Of a stretch of DNA of 64,000 nucleotides, positions 1-12,107 are shown piece after piece. This DNA is from Dyella_B sp035690825 (GTDB taxonomy: Bacteria; Pseudomonadota; Gammaproteobacteria; Xanthomonadales; Rhodanobacteraceae), in assembly GCF_051954575.1 (NCBI RefSeq), contig NZ_JBQCHP010000028.1, positions 1 to 64,000 of the forward strand, read 5' to 3'. The stretch's first letter is position 1. Each line of letters begins with the position of its first letter. Made by a program: the position numbers and the translations under genes. Under the pieces are notes generated by a model. It searched no databases and was not told the origin of the DNA. It saw only the letters and a program-made list of their open reading frames with translations.

Positions 1-192
1 GAGGGCCTGTCTGCCCTGCGCCCCCCAACACACCCTGCGGGCCTTCTGGACGTCATGCCGGGTGCGTGGAATAGATCAGAGCATCCCTAGGTTTCATAGA
101 AAAAGCCGCGAGCGGCAGCAGCGGCGGGGAATCCGACGGACGCATCGGACAGTGCTGACAGCTTAGGCAAAGCTGCTGACAAGCTGATAACG
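1..192. other. Left-edge non-coding stretch
   Basis: No gene is supported here. An open frame on the minus strand runs through it but continues antisense into the AraC gene and resembles nothing. The stretch probably holds the promoter of the AraC-type regulator that starts at 224. Confidence 0.4.
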
Positions 193-208
193 TTATTTGG
201 CCAAATAA
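193..208. promoter_or_regulatory. Perfect 16-bp palindrome before the AraC-type gene
   Basis: TTATTTGGCCAAATAA is a perfect dyad ending 15 bp before the start codon at 224. It is AT-rich in an otherwise GC-rich context. It may be an operator for autoregulation or a site for another regulator. Function is inferred from position and symmetry only. Confidence 0.4.
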
Positions 209-223
209 TGTCGAGACTCGGCC

Positions 224-1036
224 ATGCAACGGACCAAGCAGGAGCTTTACGAACTGATCGAACGCCTGGATGGCCCTGCCCTGATCGCCTACTGGGATGA
301 CGGCGAAGCCTTCAGCGAATACACCCAGGAAACCAAGCAGTACGACTGGCACAGCCACGCGCGTGGCCAGTTCTTCTGTGTGGAAAGCGGCCTGGTGCAC
401 ATGCATACCGAGCACGGCTCGTGGCTGTTGCCGCCGCATCGCGCCGGCTGGATGCCGCCTGGCGAATTGCACAAGGTAAGCATCAACGGTCCGCTCACCG
501 GCTGGGGCGTGTTCCTGCACCCGGACATCTGCCCCTGCCTGCCCGATCGGCCCGGCGTGATCGGTGTCAATGCATTAATGCGCGAGCTGGTCCACCGCGC
601 CAGCTCCTGGACCTGGAACCCCGAGCTGACCGAGCGGCAGGAGCGCGTGATGACCGTGCTGCTGGACGAGATCCGCAACGCGCCGCTCGAGCCGCTGCAT
701 CTGCCGATGCCGATGGATCGCCGTCTGCTGCGCATCGCGCGCGCCGTGCTGGAACAGCCGCAGGACAACCGCAGCCTGGAGGAATGGGCAGCATGGGCCG
801 GCCTTTCCGTGCGCACGTTGAGCCGCCTGTTCCGCGCCGAAACCGCGCTGAGCTTTGCGCAATGGCGCCAGCAAGCGCGGCTCACCAAGGGGCTGGAGCA
901 ATTGGCCGACGGCTTGCCGGTGGCGGCGGTGGCGGACGGATTGGGTTATGCCAGCACCAGCGCCTTTATCGCGATGTTCCGGCGCTGCTTCGGCCATCCG
1001 CCGGCGCGCTATTTCGGGCAACGCGCCACGGCCTGA
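224..1036 (+). CDS. AraC-family transcriptional regulator, cupin type
   Basis: A 270-residue DNA-binding regulator. The N-terminal half (about residues 40-90) is a small cupin-like sensor domain with histidines at HSHARGQF and PGELH. The C-terminal hundred residues hold the two helix-turn-helix motifs of the AraC family (LEEWAAWAGLSVRTLSRLFR, then VAAVADGLGYASTSAFIAMF, ending FGHPPARYF). Regulators of this architecture often control an adjacent oxidoreductase or efflux gene. Here an NAD(P)H-quinone-reductase-like gene follows after 42 bp on the same strand and is the natural target. The ligand cannot be read from the sequence. The ATG at 224 fits the family length. Confidence 0.9.
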   Translation: MQRTKQELYELIERLDGPALIAYWDDGEAFSEYTQETKQYDWHSHARGQFFCVESGLVHMHTEHGSWLLPPHRAGWMPPGELHKVSINGPLTGWGVFLHPDICPCLPDRPGVIGVNALMRELVHRASSWTWNPELTERQERVMTVLLDEIRNAPLEPLHLPMPMDRRLLRIARAVLEQPQDNRSLEEWAAWAGLSVRTLSRLFRAETALSFAQWRQQARLTKGLEQLADGLPVAAVADGLGYASTSAFIAMFRRCFGHPPARYFGQRATA

Positions 1037-1078
1037 GGGGCAGCGGCACTTTCAAAACCTGCCAACACGACGCCAGCC

Positions 1079-1693
1079 ATGCGCATTTTTTCCCTGCTCG
1101 CACATCCGCGCCCGAACAGCTTCTGCCATGCGCTTTCTGAACGCGCCAGGCAGGCGCTCTCGATGGCCGGACACGCCATCTCGCATCACGACCTGTATGC
1201 CGAAGGCTTCGATCCCTGCCTGAGCGCGGAAGAGGCGTACAGCATCGGCGACACGCTCGAAGTTGCCTTGTCGCGCGCGGACGACCCGGTCCTGCAGGGT
1301 CATCGAACCGAGATAGGGCAGGCGGACGGCCTGCTGATCGTGCATCCGAACTGGTGGGGCAAGCCGCCGGCGATCCTGGCCGGTTGGCTGGATCGGGTGC
1401 TGGTGCCTGGCGTCGCCTATCGGCTGGCTTCCGCCGATGGCATGCCCGAGGGCCTGCTTTCGATCAGGCAGGCGCTGGTGCTCAATACCTCCGACACGCT
1501 CGCGGAGCGGGAAGCGCGCGACCTGGGCGATCCGCTGGAACTGATCTGGGGCCGCTGCGTGCTGCCCTATTGCGGCGTGCAGGCCTACCGGCGGCATATC
1601 TTCAGGCCGGTGGTAGGCAGTTCGGACGCGCAACGTCTGTCCTGGCTTGCGGAAACCGAAAGCCTGTGCGGTGCGGCTTTTTCGAGCGGCTGA
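1079..1693 (+). CDS. NAD(P)H-dependent flavodoxin-fold oxidoreductase (quinone reductase type)
   Basis: A 204-residue cytoplasmic flavoprotein of the MdaB/KefF/NQO1 fold, expected to reduce quinones or similar electrophiles by two-electron transfer from NAD(P)H using FMN or FAD. The N-terminal beta-strand and flavin loop (FSLLAHPRPNSFCHAL) and the family signature NWWGKPPAILAGWLDRV near residues 84-100 are clear. The length matches the family. It lies 42 bp downstream of the AraC-type regulator and is probably co-regulated with it. The exact substrate is unknown. Confidence 0.85.
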   Translation: MRIFSLLAHPRPNSFCHALSERARQALSMAGHAISHHDLYAEGFDPCLSAEEAYSIGDTLEVALSRADDPVLQGHRTEIGQADGLLIVHPNWWGKPPAILAGWLDRVLVPGVAYRLASADGMPEGLLSIRQALVLNTSDTLAEREARDLGDPLELIWGRCVLPYCGVQAYRRHIFRPVVGSSDAQRLSWLAETESLCGAAFSSG

Positions 1694-1855
1694 GGCGCAG
1701 CACCGACGTCTCAACGCATGAGACGCCCGCGCCCGAGCATCGCGCCTAGCCGGCAAGCGCGGGACGCCGGTCGCCAGGGCCGGCCTTTACCGCGCTGCAA
1801 ACCGTCCCTATATATGATTGACGCCCCGCCCCCGCACCGCAGCGGGTCATCATCC

Positions 1856-6541
<4,686 letters not shown>

Positions 6542-6632
6542 TCTCGCATAATCTTGACCATCGGAAACAAGCTGCTTTCCCGTGGCCTGCGTGACCAGGC
6601 CTGACCGTCGGCTCTTTACTCGGGCGTTAGCC

Positions 6633-7124
6633 ATGGAACTTCGAGCAAGCCTCACATACAGCCCATCGTTGATTCGCCAAGCCGTATGGGCGTTTTGGCG
6701 GCGTGTCGTGGGCCTTCAATTTCCGGCGGCGTTAATCCTTATCACGATCGGCCTGGTTGCTTTGCTTCGCTCAGGAGATCGCTCCTGGCTCGTTGGCGTT
6801 GTGGCCAGCGTTCTGATTCTGGGCACGCTCTTCATGGTTGCTCTTTTTCTCGTCCATTACCGCAATTCAACCCAAAAGCTGCGCGCAATGGGAGCGCCGC
6901 AAGCGGAACTCATTGCCACGCACTCCAGCCTGTCCCTATCTTCTGGAGCGGGAACCGTATCGCTTCCCTGGTCGTCCGTTTCCGAGGTCTGGCAGTTCCC
7001 GACCTTCTGGCTTCTGCTGTTCTCAAAAAACCAATTCAGCACCCTGCCGCTTGCGGATGTCTCTACGGAACTTCGGAAGTTCATGCTTCAACGTGTAGGC
7101 GAAGCCGGCGGAAAAATCAGCTGA
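6633..7124 (+). CDS. YcxB-like membrane protein
   Basis: A 163-residue protein from the ATG at 6633. A GTG at 6582 in the same frame would add 17 residues of low-complexity sequence. Two hydrophobic segments (LQFPAALILITIGLVALL and LVGVVASVLILGTLFMVAL) are followed by a soluble C-terminal part with the pattern typical of YcxB proteins (LSLSSGAGTVSLPWSSVSEVWQ, then LLLFSKNQFSTLPLADV). The family is small, membrane-associated and of unknown function. It follows lhr by 91 bp and precedes a lipoprotein gene by 52 bp, with no evident functional link. Confidence 0.65.
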   Translation: MELRASLTYSPSLIRQAVWAFWRRVVGLQFPAALILITIGLVALLRSGDRSWLVGVVASVLILGTLFMVALFLVHYRNSTQKLRAMGAPQAELIATHSSLSLSSGAGTVSLPWSSVSEVWQFPTFWLLLFSKNQFSTLPLADVSTELRKFMLQRVGEAGGKIS

Positions 7125-7176
7125 TAGACGCTGCGCTGGAGCGCACATGGCGATTCGAATAACGGAGACAAATTCT

Positions 7177-7527
7177 ATGTCATGGAATAAAGGCCTCGGG
7201 CTTCTGACATTGATAGCCCTGCTGGGCTGCTCGATGCAACAGCCGACCATGACGGCCGCCGTATGCCCCGCGCACCCCGATCATCCATTGCGTTTTGTGG
7301 AAGTGTTCGACGGCGCGCCCAGCGACATGGCCTCGCTCGTTCCTGATCAGCCCGGGGCATCGGCCGGCTATTGGCAGCTTGGATATGTCTATGACGCTGG
7401 CCGGTTTGTCACGGTCCGGTGCAAGTACGCCGATGGGAAGGTTTCGGACACGAAGTTACCCAACAAAATCAATCGATGTGATTACACGATCGATTCGAAG
7501 AAAATCCTGAAGCTGGATTGCAAATAG
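7177..7527 (+). CDS. Small lipoprotein, possibly STY0301-like
   Basis: A 116-residue predicted lipoprotein. A hydrophobic signal ending in a lipobox (ALLGC, cysteine 18) is followed by a short secreted domain with three further cysteines (VCPAHP, VRCKYADG, NRCDYTI), which could form disulfides. I chose the ATG at 7177 over the one at 7147 because GGAG lies just before it and the signal peptide begins there. The CP...P...CKY...C arrangement resembles the uncharacterised STY0301 family, but I hold that assignment loosely. The function is unknown and the location is probably a periplasm-facing membrane. Confidence 0.6.
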   Translation: MSWNKGLGLLTLIALLGCSMQQPTMTAAVCPAHPDHPLRFVEVFDGAPSDMASLVPDQPGASAGYWQLGYVYDAGRFVTVRCKYADGKVSDTKLPNKINRCDYTIDSKKILKLDCK

Positions 7528-7655
7528 AAGGAATCGAAGCGCTGAGCAGACTGCTGCCGGGGTTCGGGGCGGCTAGCGCGCGCAGAATCGGCCGTATATG
7601 CACTTGCATTGCTATCGCTGGCCAGCGAGCGATAACAACTTTTCCCCGTAGCTGA

Positions 7656-8027
7656 TCACTCGCTGTAGTCAGCGATATAAACCAGCAAACCATCACGCTC
7701 GCGGTATTCGCTGCGCCCATCCAACGCAATGCTTTGGCCTGCCCGAATGCCATTGGGCAGGTCCACCGCGAAGGTGCCCTGGAAATGAATGTCCGCGTAC
7801 GCCACGCCTTCGGCTTCGCTGTAGCGGGCGATGGTCTGGTGGCGGGCTGAAAACAGGTGGCGGGAGCTTTCCGCCAGATGGCGCAGTTCGGCTGCACCCA
7901 CGGTACGCACGCTGAGCACGCCGGCGGTGTAGTTTTCGAAGATCACTTCGCTGTGCATGGTGGCGAGCATGGCATCGATGTCGATGCGGTTGTAGGCGTC
8001 GATATAGCGGTCGATGAGCGCTCGCAT
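7656..8027 (-). CDS. SnoaL/NTF2-like domain protein
   Basis: A 123-residue single-domain protein of the NTF2-like (SnoaL) fold. The opening MRALIDRYIDAYNRIDIDAM and the strand ending EYRERDGLLVYIADYSE are typical of these alpha+beta cone proteins, which act as small isomerases, dehydratases or ligand-binding modules. Catalytic residues are not conserved enough to name a reaction. It is transcribed away from a 26-bp palindrome at 8081-8106 and follows the carboxypeptidase gene on the same strand. Confidence 0.75.
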   Translation of the reverse strand: MRALIDRYIDAYNRIDIDAMLATMHSEVIFENYTAGVLSVRTVGAAELRHLAESSRHLFSARHQTIARYSEAEGVAYADIHFQGTFAVDLPNGIRAGQSIALDGRSEYRERDGLLVYIADYSE

Positions 8028-8080
8028 GGTGTTCTCCGTGGGACCGTCGCGAGCATAGCGGAGTTGGGCGTATAGGGGAC

Positions 8081-8106
8081 CGTCGTCCCTCCCGGGAAGG
8101 ACGACG
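8081..8106. repeat. 26-bp near-perfect palindrome
   Basis: CGTCGTCC and GGACGACG flank an inner TCCCGGGA palindrome, so the whole forms one long stem. It lies 54-79 bp upstream of the SnoaL-like start codon and downstream of the carboxypeptidase stop on the same strand. It could be an operator or a terminator stem; no T-run follows. Confidence 0.5.
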
Positions 8107-8120
8107 ACGCACGACGTAAT

Positions 8121-8145
8121 GCCATTCCGGCGAAACCGGAATGGC
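8121..8145. repeat. Palindromic repeat, ATTCCGG family, copy 1
   Basis: GCCATTCCGG-CGAAA-CCGGAATGGC is a perfect 10-bp stem located just after the carboxypeptidase stop (8156, minus strand). It is related to the copies at 14010-14127 and 17372-17399 and may act as a transcription-end hairpin. Confidence 0.7.
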
Positions 8146-8155
8146 GAACGATGCC

Positions 8156-9739
8156 TCAGTGTTTCTTGACGTTGTCCGTCTGCGCAATGAACTGCGCCAC
8201 GTTATCGTGCAGCAACTTCAACGATTCCTCGTGCGCGTACACCATGTGCCCCGACGGATACCACGCATAGCGGATATTGTTCATCAACGCCGGCTGGATC
8301 GGCATGTGCTGCATTTCGTAGTCGGCCGCGTAGAACGGCGTGGCCAGGTCGTAATAGCCGCCGTTGAGGAAAACCTTCAGGCCGGGGTTGGTCTTCATGG
8401 CTTTGGCCAGATCCGGCATCACGTTGACGGCGCCATCGTGACCGTTGTGCTTGAAGTTCCAGTCGTTGACGTCGGCGAATTCGTGATAGACCTGGTCCTG
8501 GCCGTATTTGAGATCCTTGCGCGCGTAGTCATTGAAGGCGGCGATGTAGGCGGAGCTGATCGCCGACGATTGCGGATCGTATTCCGCTTCCTTGCTCAAC
8601 GGATCGAGCGAAGGGCCGGCGAAGCGCGAATCCAGGCGGCCGGTGGTGTCGCCGCTGTCGCCCAGCAGTTCGTGTTCGAACATGCCGCCGGTGACGCGCA
8701 GGTTGGCCTTCAACAGATATGGCACGGAAAGGCCGGTGTATTGATGCAATTTCTCGGCGATCGCCTGCTTGCGCGCATCGTCCAGGCGCGCGCCCTGCAT
8801 CAGCGCCTGCGCATAATCGCCGAGCGCGAACTGTTCCACTTCCTGCAAGAACGGCTCCAATGCGGCCGGTTGCTGCGGCAGTTTGTGGTGGTAGTACGCG
8901 GTGGCGGCGAAGGTGGGCAGGCCAAGTTCGTAAGGCAGGTCGACGCCGGGGTTCTGTTCGGCGCCGTCGATGCTGGTGTCGAAGTTGAGAATCTGCGACA
9001 GCAGGATCACGCCGTTGAGATCGACGCTCTCTTCGTTTTCCAGGTCGTTGGCGAGCACCGCCGAGCGCGTGGTGCCGTAGCTTTCGCCGAACAGGTATTT
9101 TGGCGAATTCCAGCGGCCGTAGCGCGACAGGAACTGCGTGATGAATTGCGCAAAGGCGTGGCCGTCGCCGTCGACACCGTAGATTTCCTTGCGGCGGTCC
9201 TTCATTTGCTCTTCGCGCTTGGATGCATCCGGATCGTTGGCGATCAAGCGGCTGAAACCCGCGCCGGGTGCATCGATGAAGACCAGGTCGGAGGCGTCGA
9301 GCAGGCTGTAGTCGTTGTTGACCAGTTGATAGGGCGCGGCCGGCGTATGGCTATCGTCCATGGTCACCACGCGGCGCGGCCCGAATGCGCCCATGTGCAG
9401 CCACACCGTCGCCGAACCGGGCCCGCCGTTGTAGATAAAGGTGACCGGGCGCTTGGCGGCTTCTTCGCCCTTCTTGAAATAGGCCACGTAGAACATGCTG
9501 ACGGTAGGCTCGTTTTCCTTATCGCCCTTGCCGTGCAGCACGATGGTACCTGCTACCGCCTTGTAGGCGATGCGCTTGCCTTCCACGCTGACCGAGCCTT
9601 CGCTGGCCGAGGCCTGCGGATGCAGCAGGTAGCTTTCCGGTTTCGCTTCGTCCGCGGGGGTCTTGTCTTTCTTGTCGGCGGCGTGGGCCGTGCCGAGCAG
9701 GAGCGCGGTCAAGGCGAGAACGAGCGGAAGCTTGCGCAT
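8156..9739 (-). CDS. Secreted S10-family serine carboxypeptidase
   Basis: A 527-residue peptidase with a signal peptide cleaved after TAHA. The S10 hallmarks are present: oxyanion-loop YNGGPGSATVW near residue 113, nucleophile Ser in LFGESYGTTR near 210, the Asp of NGGYYDLATPF near 460, and the His of PSGHMVYAHEES near 500. These form the Ser-Asp-His triad of an alpha/beta-hydrolase that removes C-terminal residues from peptides, here probably in the periplasm or outside the cell. The length is normal for bacterial members. The ATG at 9739 is supported by the signal peptide. It appears monocistronic, ending in a palindromic hairpin. Confidence 0.92.
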   Translation of the reverse strand: MRKLPLVLALTALLLGTAHAADKKDKTPADEAKPESYLLHPQASASEGSVSVEGKRIAYKAVAGTIVLHGKGDKENEPTVSMFYVAYFKKGEEAAKRPVTFIYNGGPGSATVWLHMGAFGPRRVVTMDDSHTPAAPYQLVNNDYSLLDASDLVFIDAPGAGFSRLIANDPDASKREEQMKDRRKEIYGVDGDGHAFAQFITQFLSRYGRWNSPKYLFGESYGTTRSAVLANDLENEESVDLNGVILLSQILNFDTSIDGAEQNPGVDLPYELGLPTFAATAYYHHKLPQQPAALEPFLQEVEQFALGDYAQALMQGARLDDARKQAIAEKLHQYTGLSVPYLLKANLRVTGGMFEHELLGDSGDTTGRLDSRFAGPSLDPLSKEAEYDPQSSAISSAYIAAFNDYARKDLKYGQDQVYHEFADVNDWNFKHNGHDGAVNVMPDLAKAMKTNPGLKVFLNGGYYDLATPFYAADYEMQHMPIQPALMNNIRYAWYPSGHMVYAHEESLKLLHDNVAQFIAQTDNVKKH

Positions 9740-9827
9740 GGGGAATCCTTGGCGATGCGGCGCAGGCAGCGCGCCGGGATCCGCAGCTTAGGCATTGAGC
9801 CCGTCCGGTTTCATACGCCAGAAGTCA

Positions 9828-10817
9828 CTATGCGGCATGCGCGAAGCGCTCGCGGTAGCGCGCCGGGCTTACTTTCAACGTGCGCCGGAAGTGGTGGCGC
9901 AAGGTATCGGCGCTGCCGAAGCCACAGGCATCCGCAATGCGCTCGACTGGCCACTGGCTTCCTTCGAGCAATTCGCGCGCGCGGCCCAGGCGTTCCTGGA
10001 TCAGCCATTGCTTGGGCGAGCAGCCGGTGGCTTCTTCAAAACGGCGCAAGAAGGTGCGTTCGCTCATGCGTGCGTGTTCGGCCAATGCATTCAACGGCAA
10101 CGGCTGGTCCAGGTGAGCGCGCATCCATTCCAGCAGTTTGCCCAGTGCGGAGCCTTGCTCGGGCAGAGGCGCCGGAATGAATTGCGCCTGCCCACCATCG
10201 CGATGCGTCGGCACCACGGCCCGCCGCGCAACCTGGTTGGCGATGCGCGGACCGTAGTCGCGGCGGATCAGATGCAGCGAAAGATCGATCGCCGCGGCGC
10301 TGCCCGCCGAGGTCAGCACATGGCCGGCGTCCACGTACAAGACATCCGGCTCGATGCGGATGCGCGGATAACGCTCCGCCAGGGCCTGTGCATAACGCCA
10401 ATGCGTGGTGGCGCTGCGGCCATCCAGCACGCCGGCCGCCGCCAGCACGAATACGCCGGAACAGAACGACAGCAGGCGCGCGCCGCGCTTGTGCGCGGCA
10501 CGCAAGGCCTCGAGCAGGGCCGGCGGCGGCGCGGCATCCGCACCACGCCAGCCGGGCACGATCACCGTCTCGGCCTGCGCCAGCAGTTCCAAGCCGCCAT
10601 CCGCCTGCACGCGTATGCCGCCCGCGGCGCGTAGCGGCCCGCGCTCCACCGCGCACGAGGCGAAGGTGTACCAATGCTCGAATTCCGGCCGCGGCAAGCC
10701 GAACATTTCCACCGCAATACCGTATTCGAAGGTGCAAAGGCCGTCGTAAACCAAGGCGACAACGCGATGGTTGCCCGGGCCAGGACGAGGGCGGGCGCGT
10801 TTTGGCGATTTCTTCAT
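9828..10817 (-). CDS. ftrA: FtrA/GlxA-type AraC-family regulator with DJ-1/PfpI domain
   Basis: A 329-residue regulator from the ATG at 10817; the frame extends to a TTG at 10838. The N-terminal half is a DJ-1/PfpI glutamine-amidotransferase-like domain (VVALVYDGLCTFEYGIAVEMF; nucleophile-elbow-like SFCSGVFVLAAAG). The C-terminal half is a two-HTH AraC domain (LAEHARMSERTFLRRFEEATG, then IADACGFGSADTLRHHFRR). Pairing with a divergent rhodanese gene is the usual context of FtrA-like proteins. The ligand is unknown. Confidence 0.88.
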   Translation of the reverse strand: MKKSPKRARPRPGPGNHRVVALVYDGLCTFEYGIAVEMFGLPRPEFEHWYTFASCAVERGPLRAAGGIRVQADGGLELLAQAETVIVPGWRGADAAPPPALLEALRAAHKRGARLLSFCSGVFVLAAAGVLDGRSATTHWRYAQALAERYPRIRIEPDVLYVDAGHVLTSAGSAAAIDLSLHLIRRDYGPRIANQVARRAVVPTHRDGGQAQFIPAPLPEQGSALGKLLEWMRAHLDQPLPLNALAEHARMSERTFLRRFEEATGCSPKQWLIQERLGRARELLEGSQWPVERIADACGFGSADTLRHHFRRTLKVSPARYRERFAHAA

Positions 10818-10823
10818 GGTGGC

Positions 10824-10837
10824 TGGCATTCTTGCCA
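10824..10837. promoter_or_regulatory. Dyad in the ftrA/rhodanese divergent region
   Basis: TGGCA-TTCT-TGCCA is a perfect 5-bp inverted repeat immediately upstream of the ftrA ATG and about 58 bp upstream of the rhodanese ATG. It is a candidate binding site for FtrA itself; this is inferred from position. Confidence 0.3.
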
Positions 10838-10894
10838 ATGTCGTGCTTGTGCGCCAGTGCCCAAACTGTGCCCATGTTCACCACGGAGCACCTC

Positions 10895-11287
10895 ATGAGT
10901 ACTGTCGTCACCCGCGTTCCGGCCGCACAGAGCGCACAAGCGTTGGCCCATTTCGAAGCACGCCTCGGCTTCGAAACCGATTGCGCCGATGTCTGGTATG
11001 CCACGCAGCATGAAACGAAGGATTTCGTACTGCTGGACGTGCGCACGCCCACGCTCTATGCGGCCGGCCACGTGCCCCGCGCGATCAACATGCCGACGCG
11101 CACGATCAGCGAACAGCGCCTGGCCGAGTATTCGCCCGATACGACGTTCGTGGTGTATTGCGCCGGTCCGCATTGCAACGGCGCGAACAAGGCCGCGGTG
11201 AAGCTAGCGCAGCTTGGCCGGCCGGTGAAGGAAATGCTCGGCGGTCTTACCGGGTGGATCGATGAAGGGTTCGGACTGGAGCGCTGA
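10895..11287 (+). CDS. Rhodanese-like sulfurtransferase
   Basis: A 130-residue single-domain rhodanese. The ATG at 10895 is preceded by GGAG at 10885-10888; an ATG at 10874 would add seven residues. The CDC25/rhodanese features are present: FVLLDVRTPTLYAAGHVPRAINMP near residues 46-69 and the active loop VVYCAGPHCNGANKAA, where the first cysteine (near 89) would carry the persulfide. Such proteins move sulfane sulfur or detoxify. It is divergent from ftrA and convergent with eda, with a palindromic repeat between the stops. Confidence 0.88.
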   Translation: MSTVVTRVPAAQSAQALAHFEARLGFETDCADVWYATQHETKDFVLLDVRTPTLYAAGHVPRAINMPTRTISEQRLAEYSPDTTFVVYCAGPHCNGANKAAVKLAQLGRPVKEMLGGLTGWIDEGFGLER

Positions 11288-11295
11288 AATGCCGT

Positions 11296-11368
11296 GTAGG
11301 TTGGGGTGCAAACCCCAACATCGCAATCCTCACGGCATAGCCATGTTGGGGTTTGCACCCCAACCTAC
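11296..11368. repeat. GTAGGTTGGGG inverted-repeat element, copy 1
   Basis: Two perfect 26-nt arms (GTAGGTTGGGGTGCAAACCC... and its complement) face each other across about 21 bp. Each arm can also fold alone as TTGGGGT-loop-ACCCCAA. It fills the space between the convergent rhodanese and eda stops. Confidence 0.9.
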
Positions 11369-11369
11369 G

Positions 11370-12020
11370 TCAGGCGCGTAGCGCGGCGGCTTCGCGCGCC
11401 AACTGCTCGATGCCGGCCCAGTCGCCGGCCTTCAGCTTGTCGGCCGGCGTAAGCCACGAACCGCCCACGCACAGCACGTTCGGCAAGGAGAGAAAATCCT
11501 TCGCCGTGTTCAGCGCAATGCCGCCGGTCGGGCAGAAGCGGATCTGCGGCAGCGGGCTGGCCCAGGCGCCGAGCAGTTTCGCGCCGCCGGCGGGCACCGC
11601 CGGGAAGAACTTTAGGTGACGGTAACCGCGTTCGAGCAAGGCCATCGCTTCGCTGGCGGTGGCGATGCCAGGCAGCAAGGGCAGGGTGCTGTCATCGGCG
11701 GCGGCCAGCAGGTTCGGCGACATGCCGGGCGACACTGCGAAGCGCGCGCCGGCGCGTTCGGCGGCATGCAGATCGTTGGCGGTCAACACGGTGCCGACGC
11801 CTACGACCGCGCCTTCCACTTCTTGTGCGATGGCGCGGATCGCGTCCAGCGCCGCAGGCGTGCGCAGCGTCACCTCGATCGCCGGAATACCGCCGGCCAC
11901 CAGCGCGCGCGCCATCGGCACGGCGTGCCTGGCGTCTTCGATGATCACTACCGGGATCACCGGCGCCAGGCGCATGGTGGCTTCGACGTGTTGTTGCTTG
12001 GTTTCGATGTTCATGGTCAT
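11370..12020 (-). CDS. eda: 2-keto-3-deoxy-6-phosphogluconate aldolase
   Basis: A 216-residue class I aldolase that splits KDPG into pyruvate and glyceraldehyde-3-phosphate, the last step of the Entner-Doudoroff pathway. Seen: catalytic Glu in IPAIEVTLRTP near residue 47, Schiff-base Lys in GYRHLKFFPA near 136, and CPTGGI. The frame runs up to 12068, but those extra residues are encoded by a palindromic repeat, so I place the start at 12020 (12014 is also possible). It is the last gene of zwf-pgl-edd-eda and is separated from edd by a repeat element. Confidence 0.95.
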   Translation of the reverse strand: MTMNIETKQQHVEATMRLAPVIPVVIIEDARHAVPMARALVAGGIPAIEVTLRTPAALDAIRAIAQEVEGAVVGVGTVLTANDLHAAERAGARFAVSPGMSPNLLAAADDSTLPLLPGIATASEAMALLERGYRHLKFFPAVPAGGAKLLGAWASPLPQIRFCPTGGIALNTAKDFLSLPNVLCVGGSWLTPADKLKAGDWAGIEQLAREAAALRA

Positions 12021-12030
12021 TCGGGGCAAT

Positions 12031-12104
12031 GTAGGTTGGGGTGCGAACCCCAACGTCGTGGTATCCATGTGGATGGCAATGTTGGGGTTTGCACCCCAAC
12101 CTAC
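12031..12104. repeat. GTAGGTTGGGG inverted-repeat element, copy 2
   Basis: Same structure as at 11296, lying between edd and eda in the same operon. Its left arm carries GCGA in the inner loop instead of GCAA. It could attenuate read-through or stabilise the upstream message. Confidence 0.88.
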
Positions 12105-12107
12105 GTG

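Noticed and set aside
1718..1855. Upstream extension of lhr
   Set aside because: No ribosome-binding site, no similarity to Lhr before the FHPAVAAWF block.
8141..10180. Long open frame antisense to the carboxypeptidase and ftrA genes
   Set aside because: It lies opposite two well-supported genes, has no recognisable domain, and such antisense frames are expected in high-GC DNA with biased codon use.
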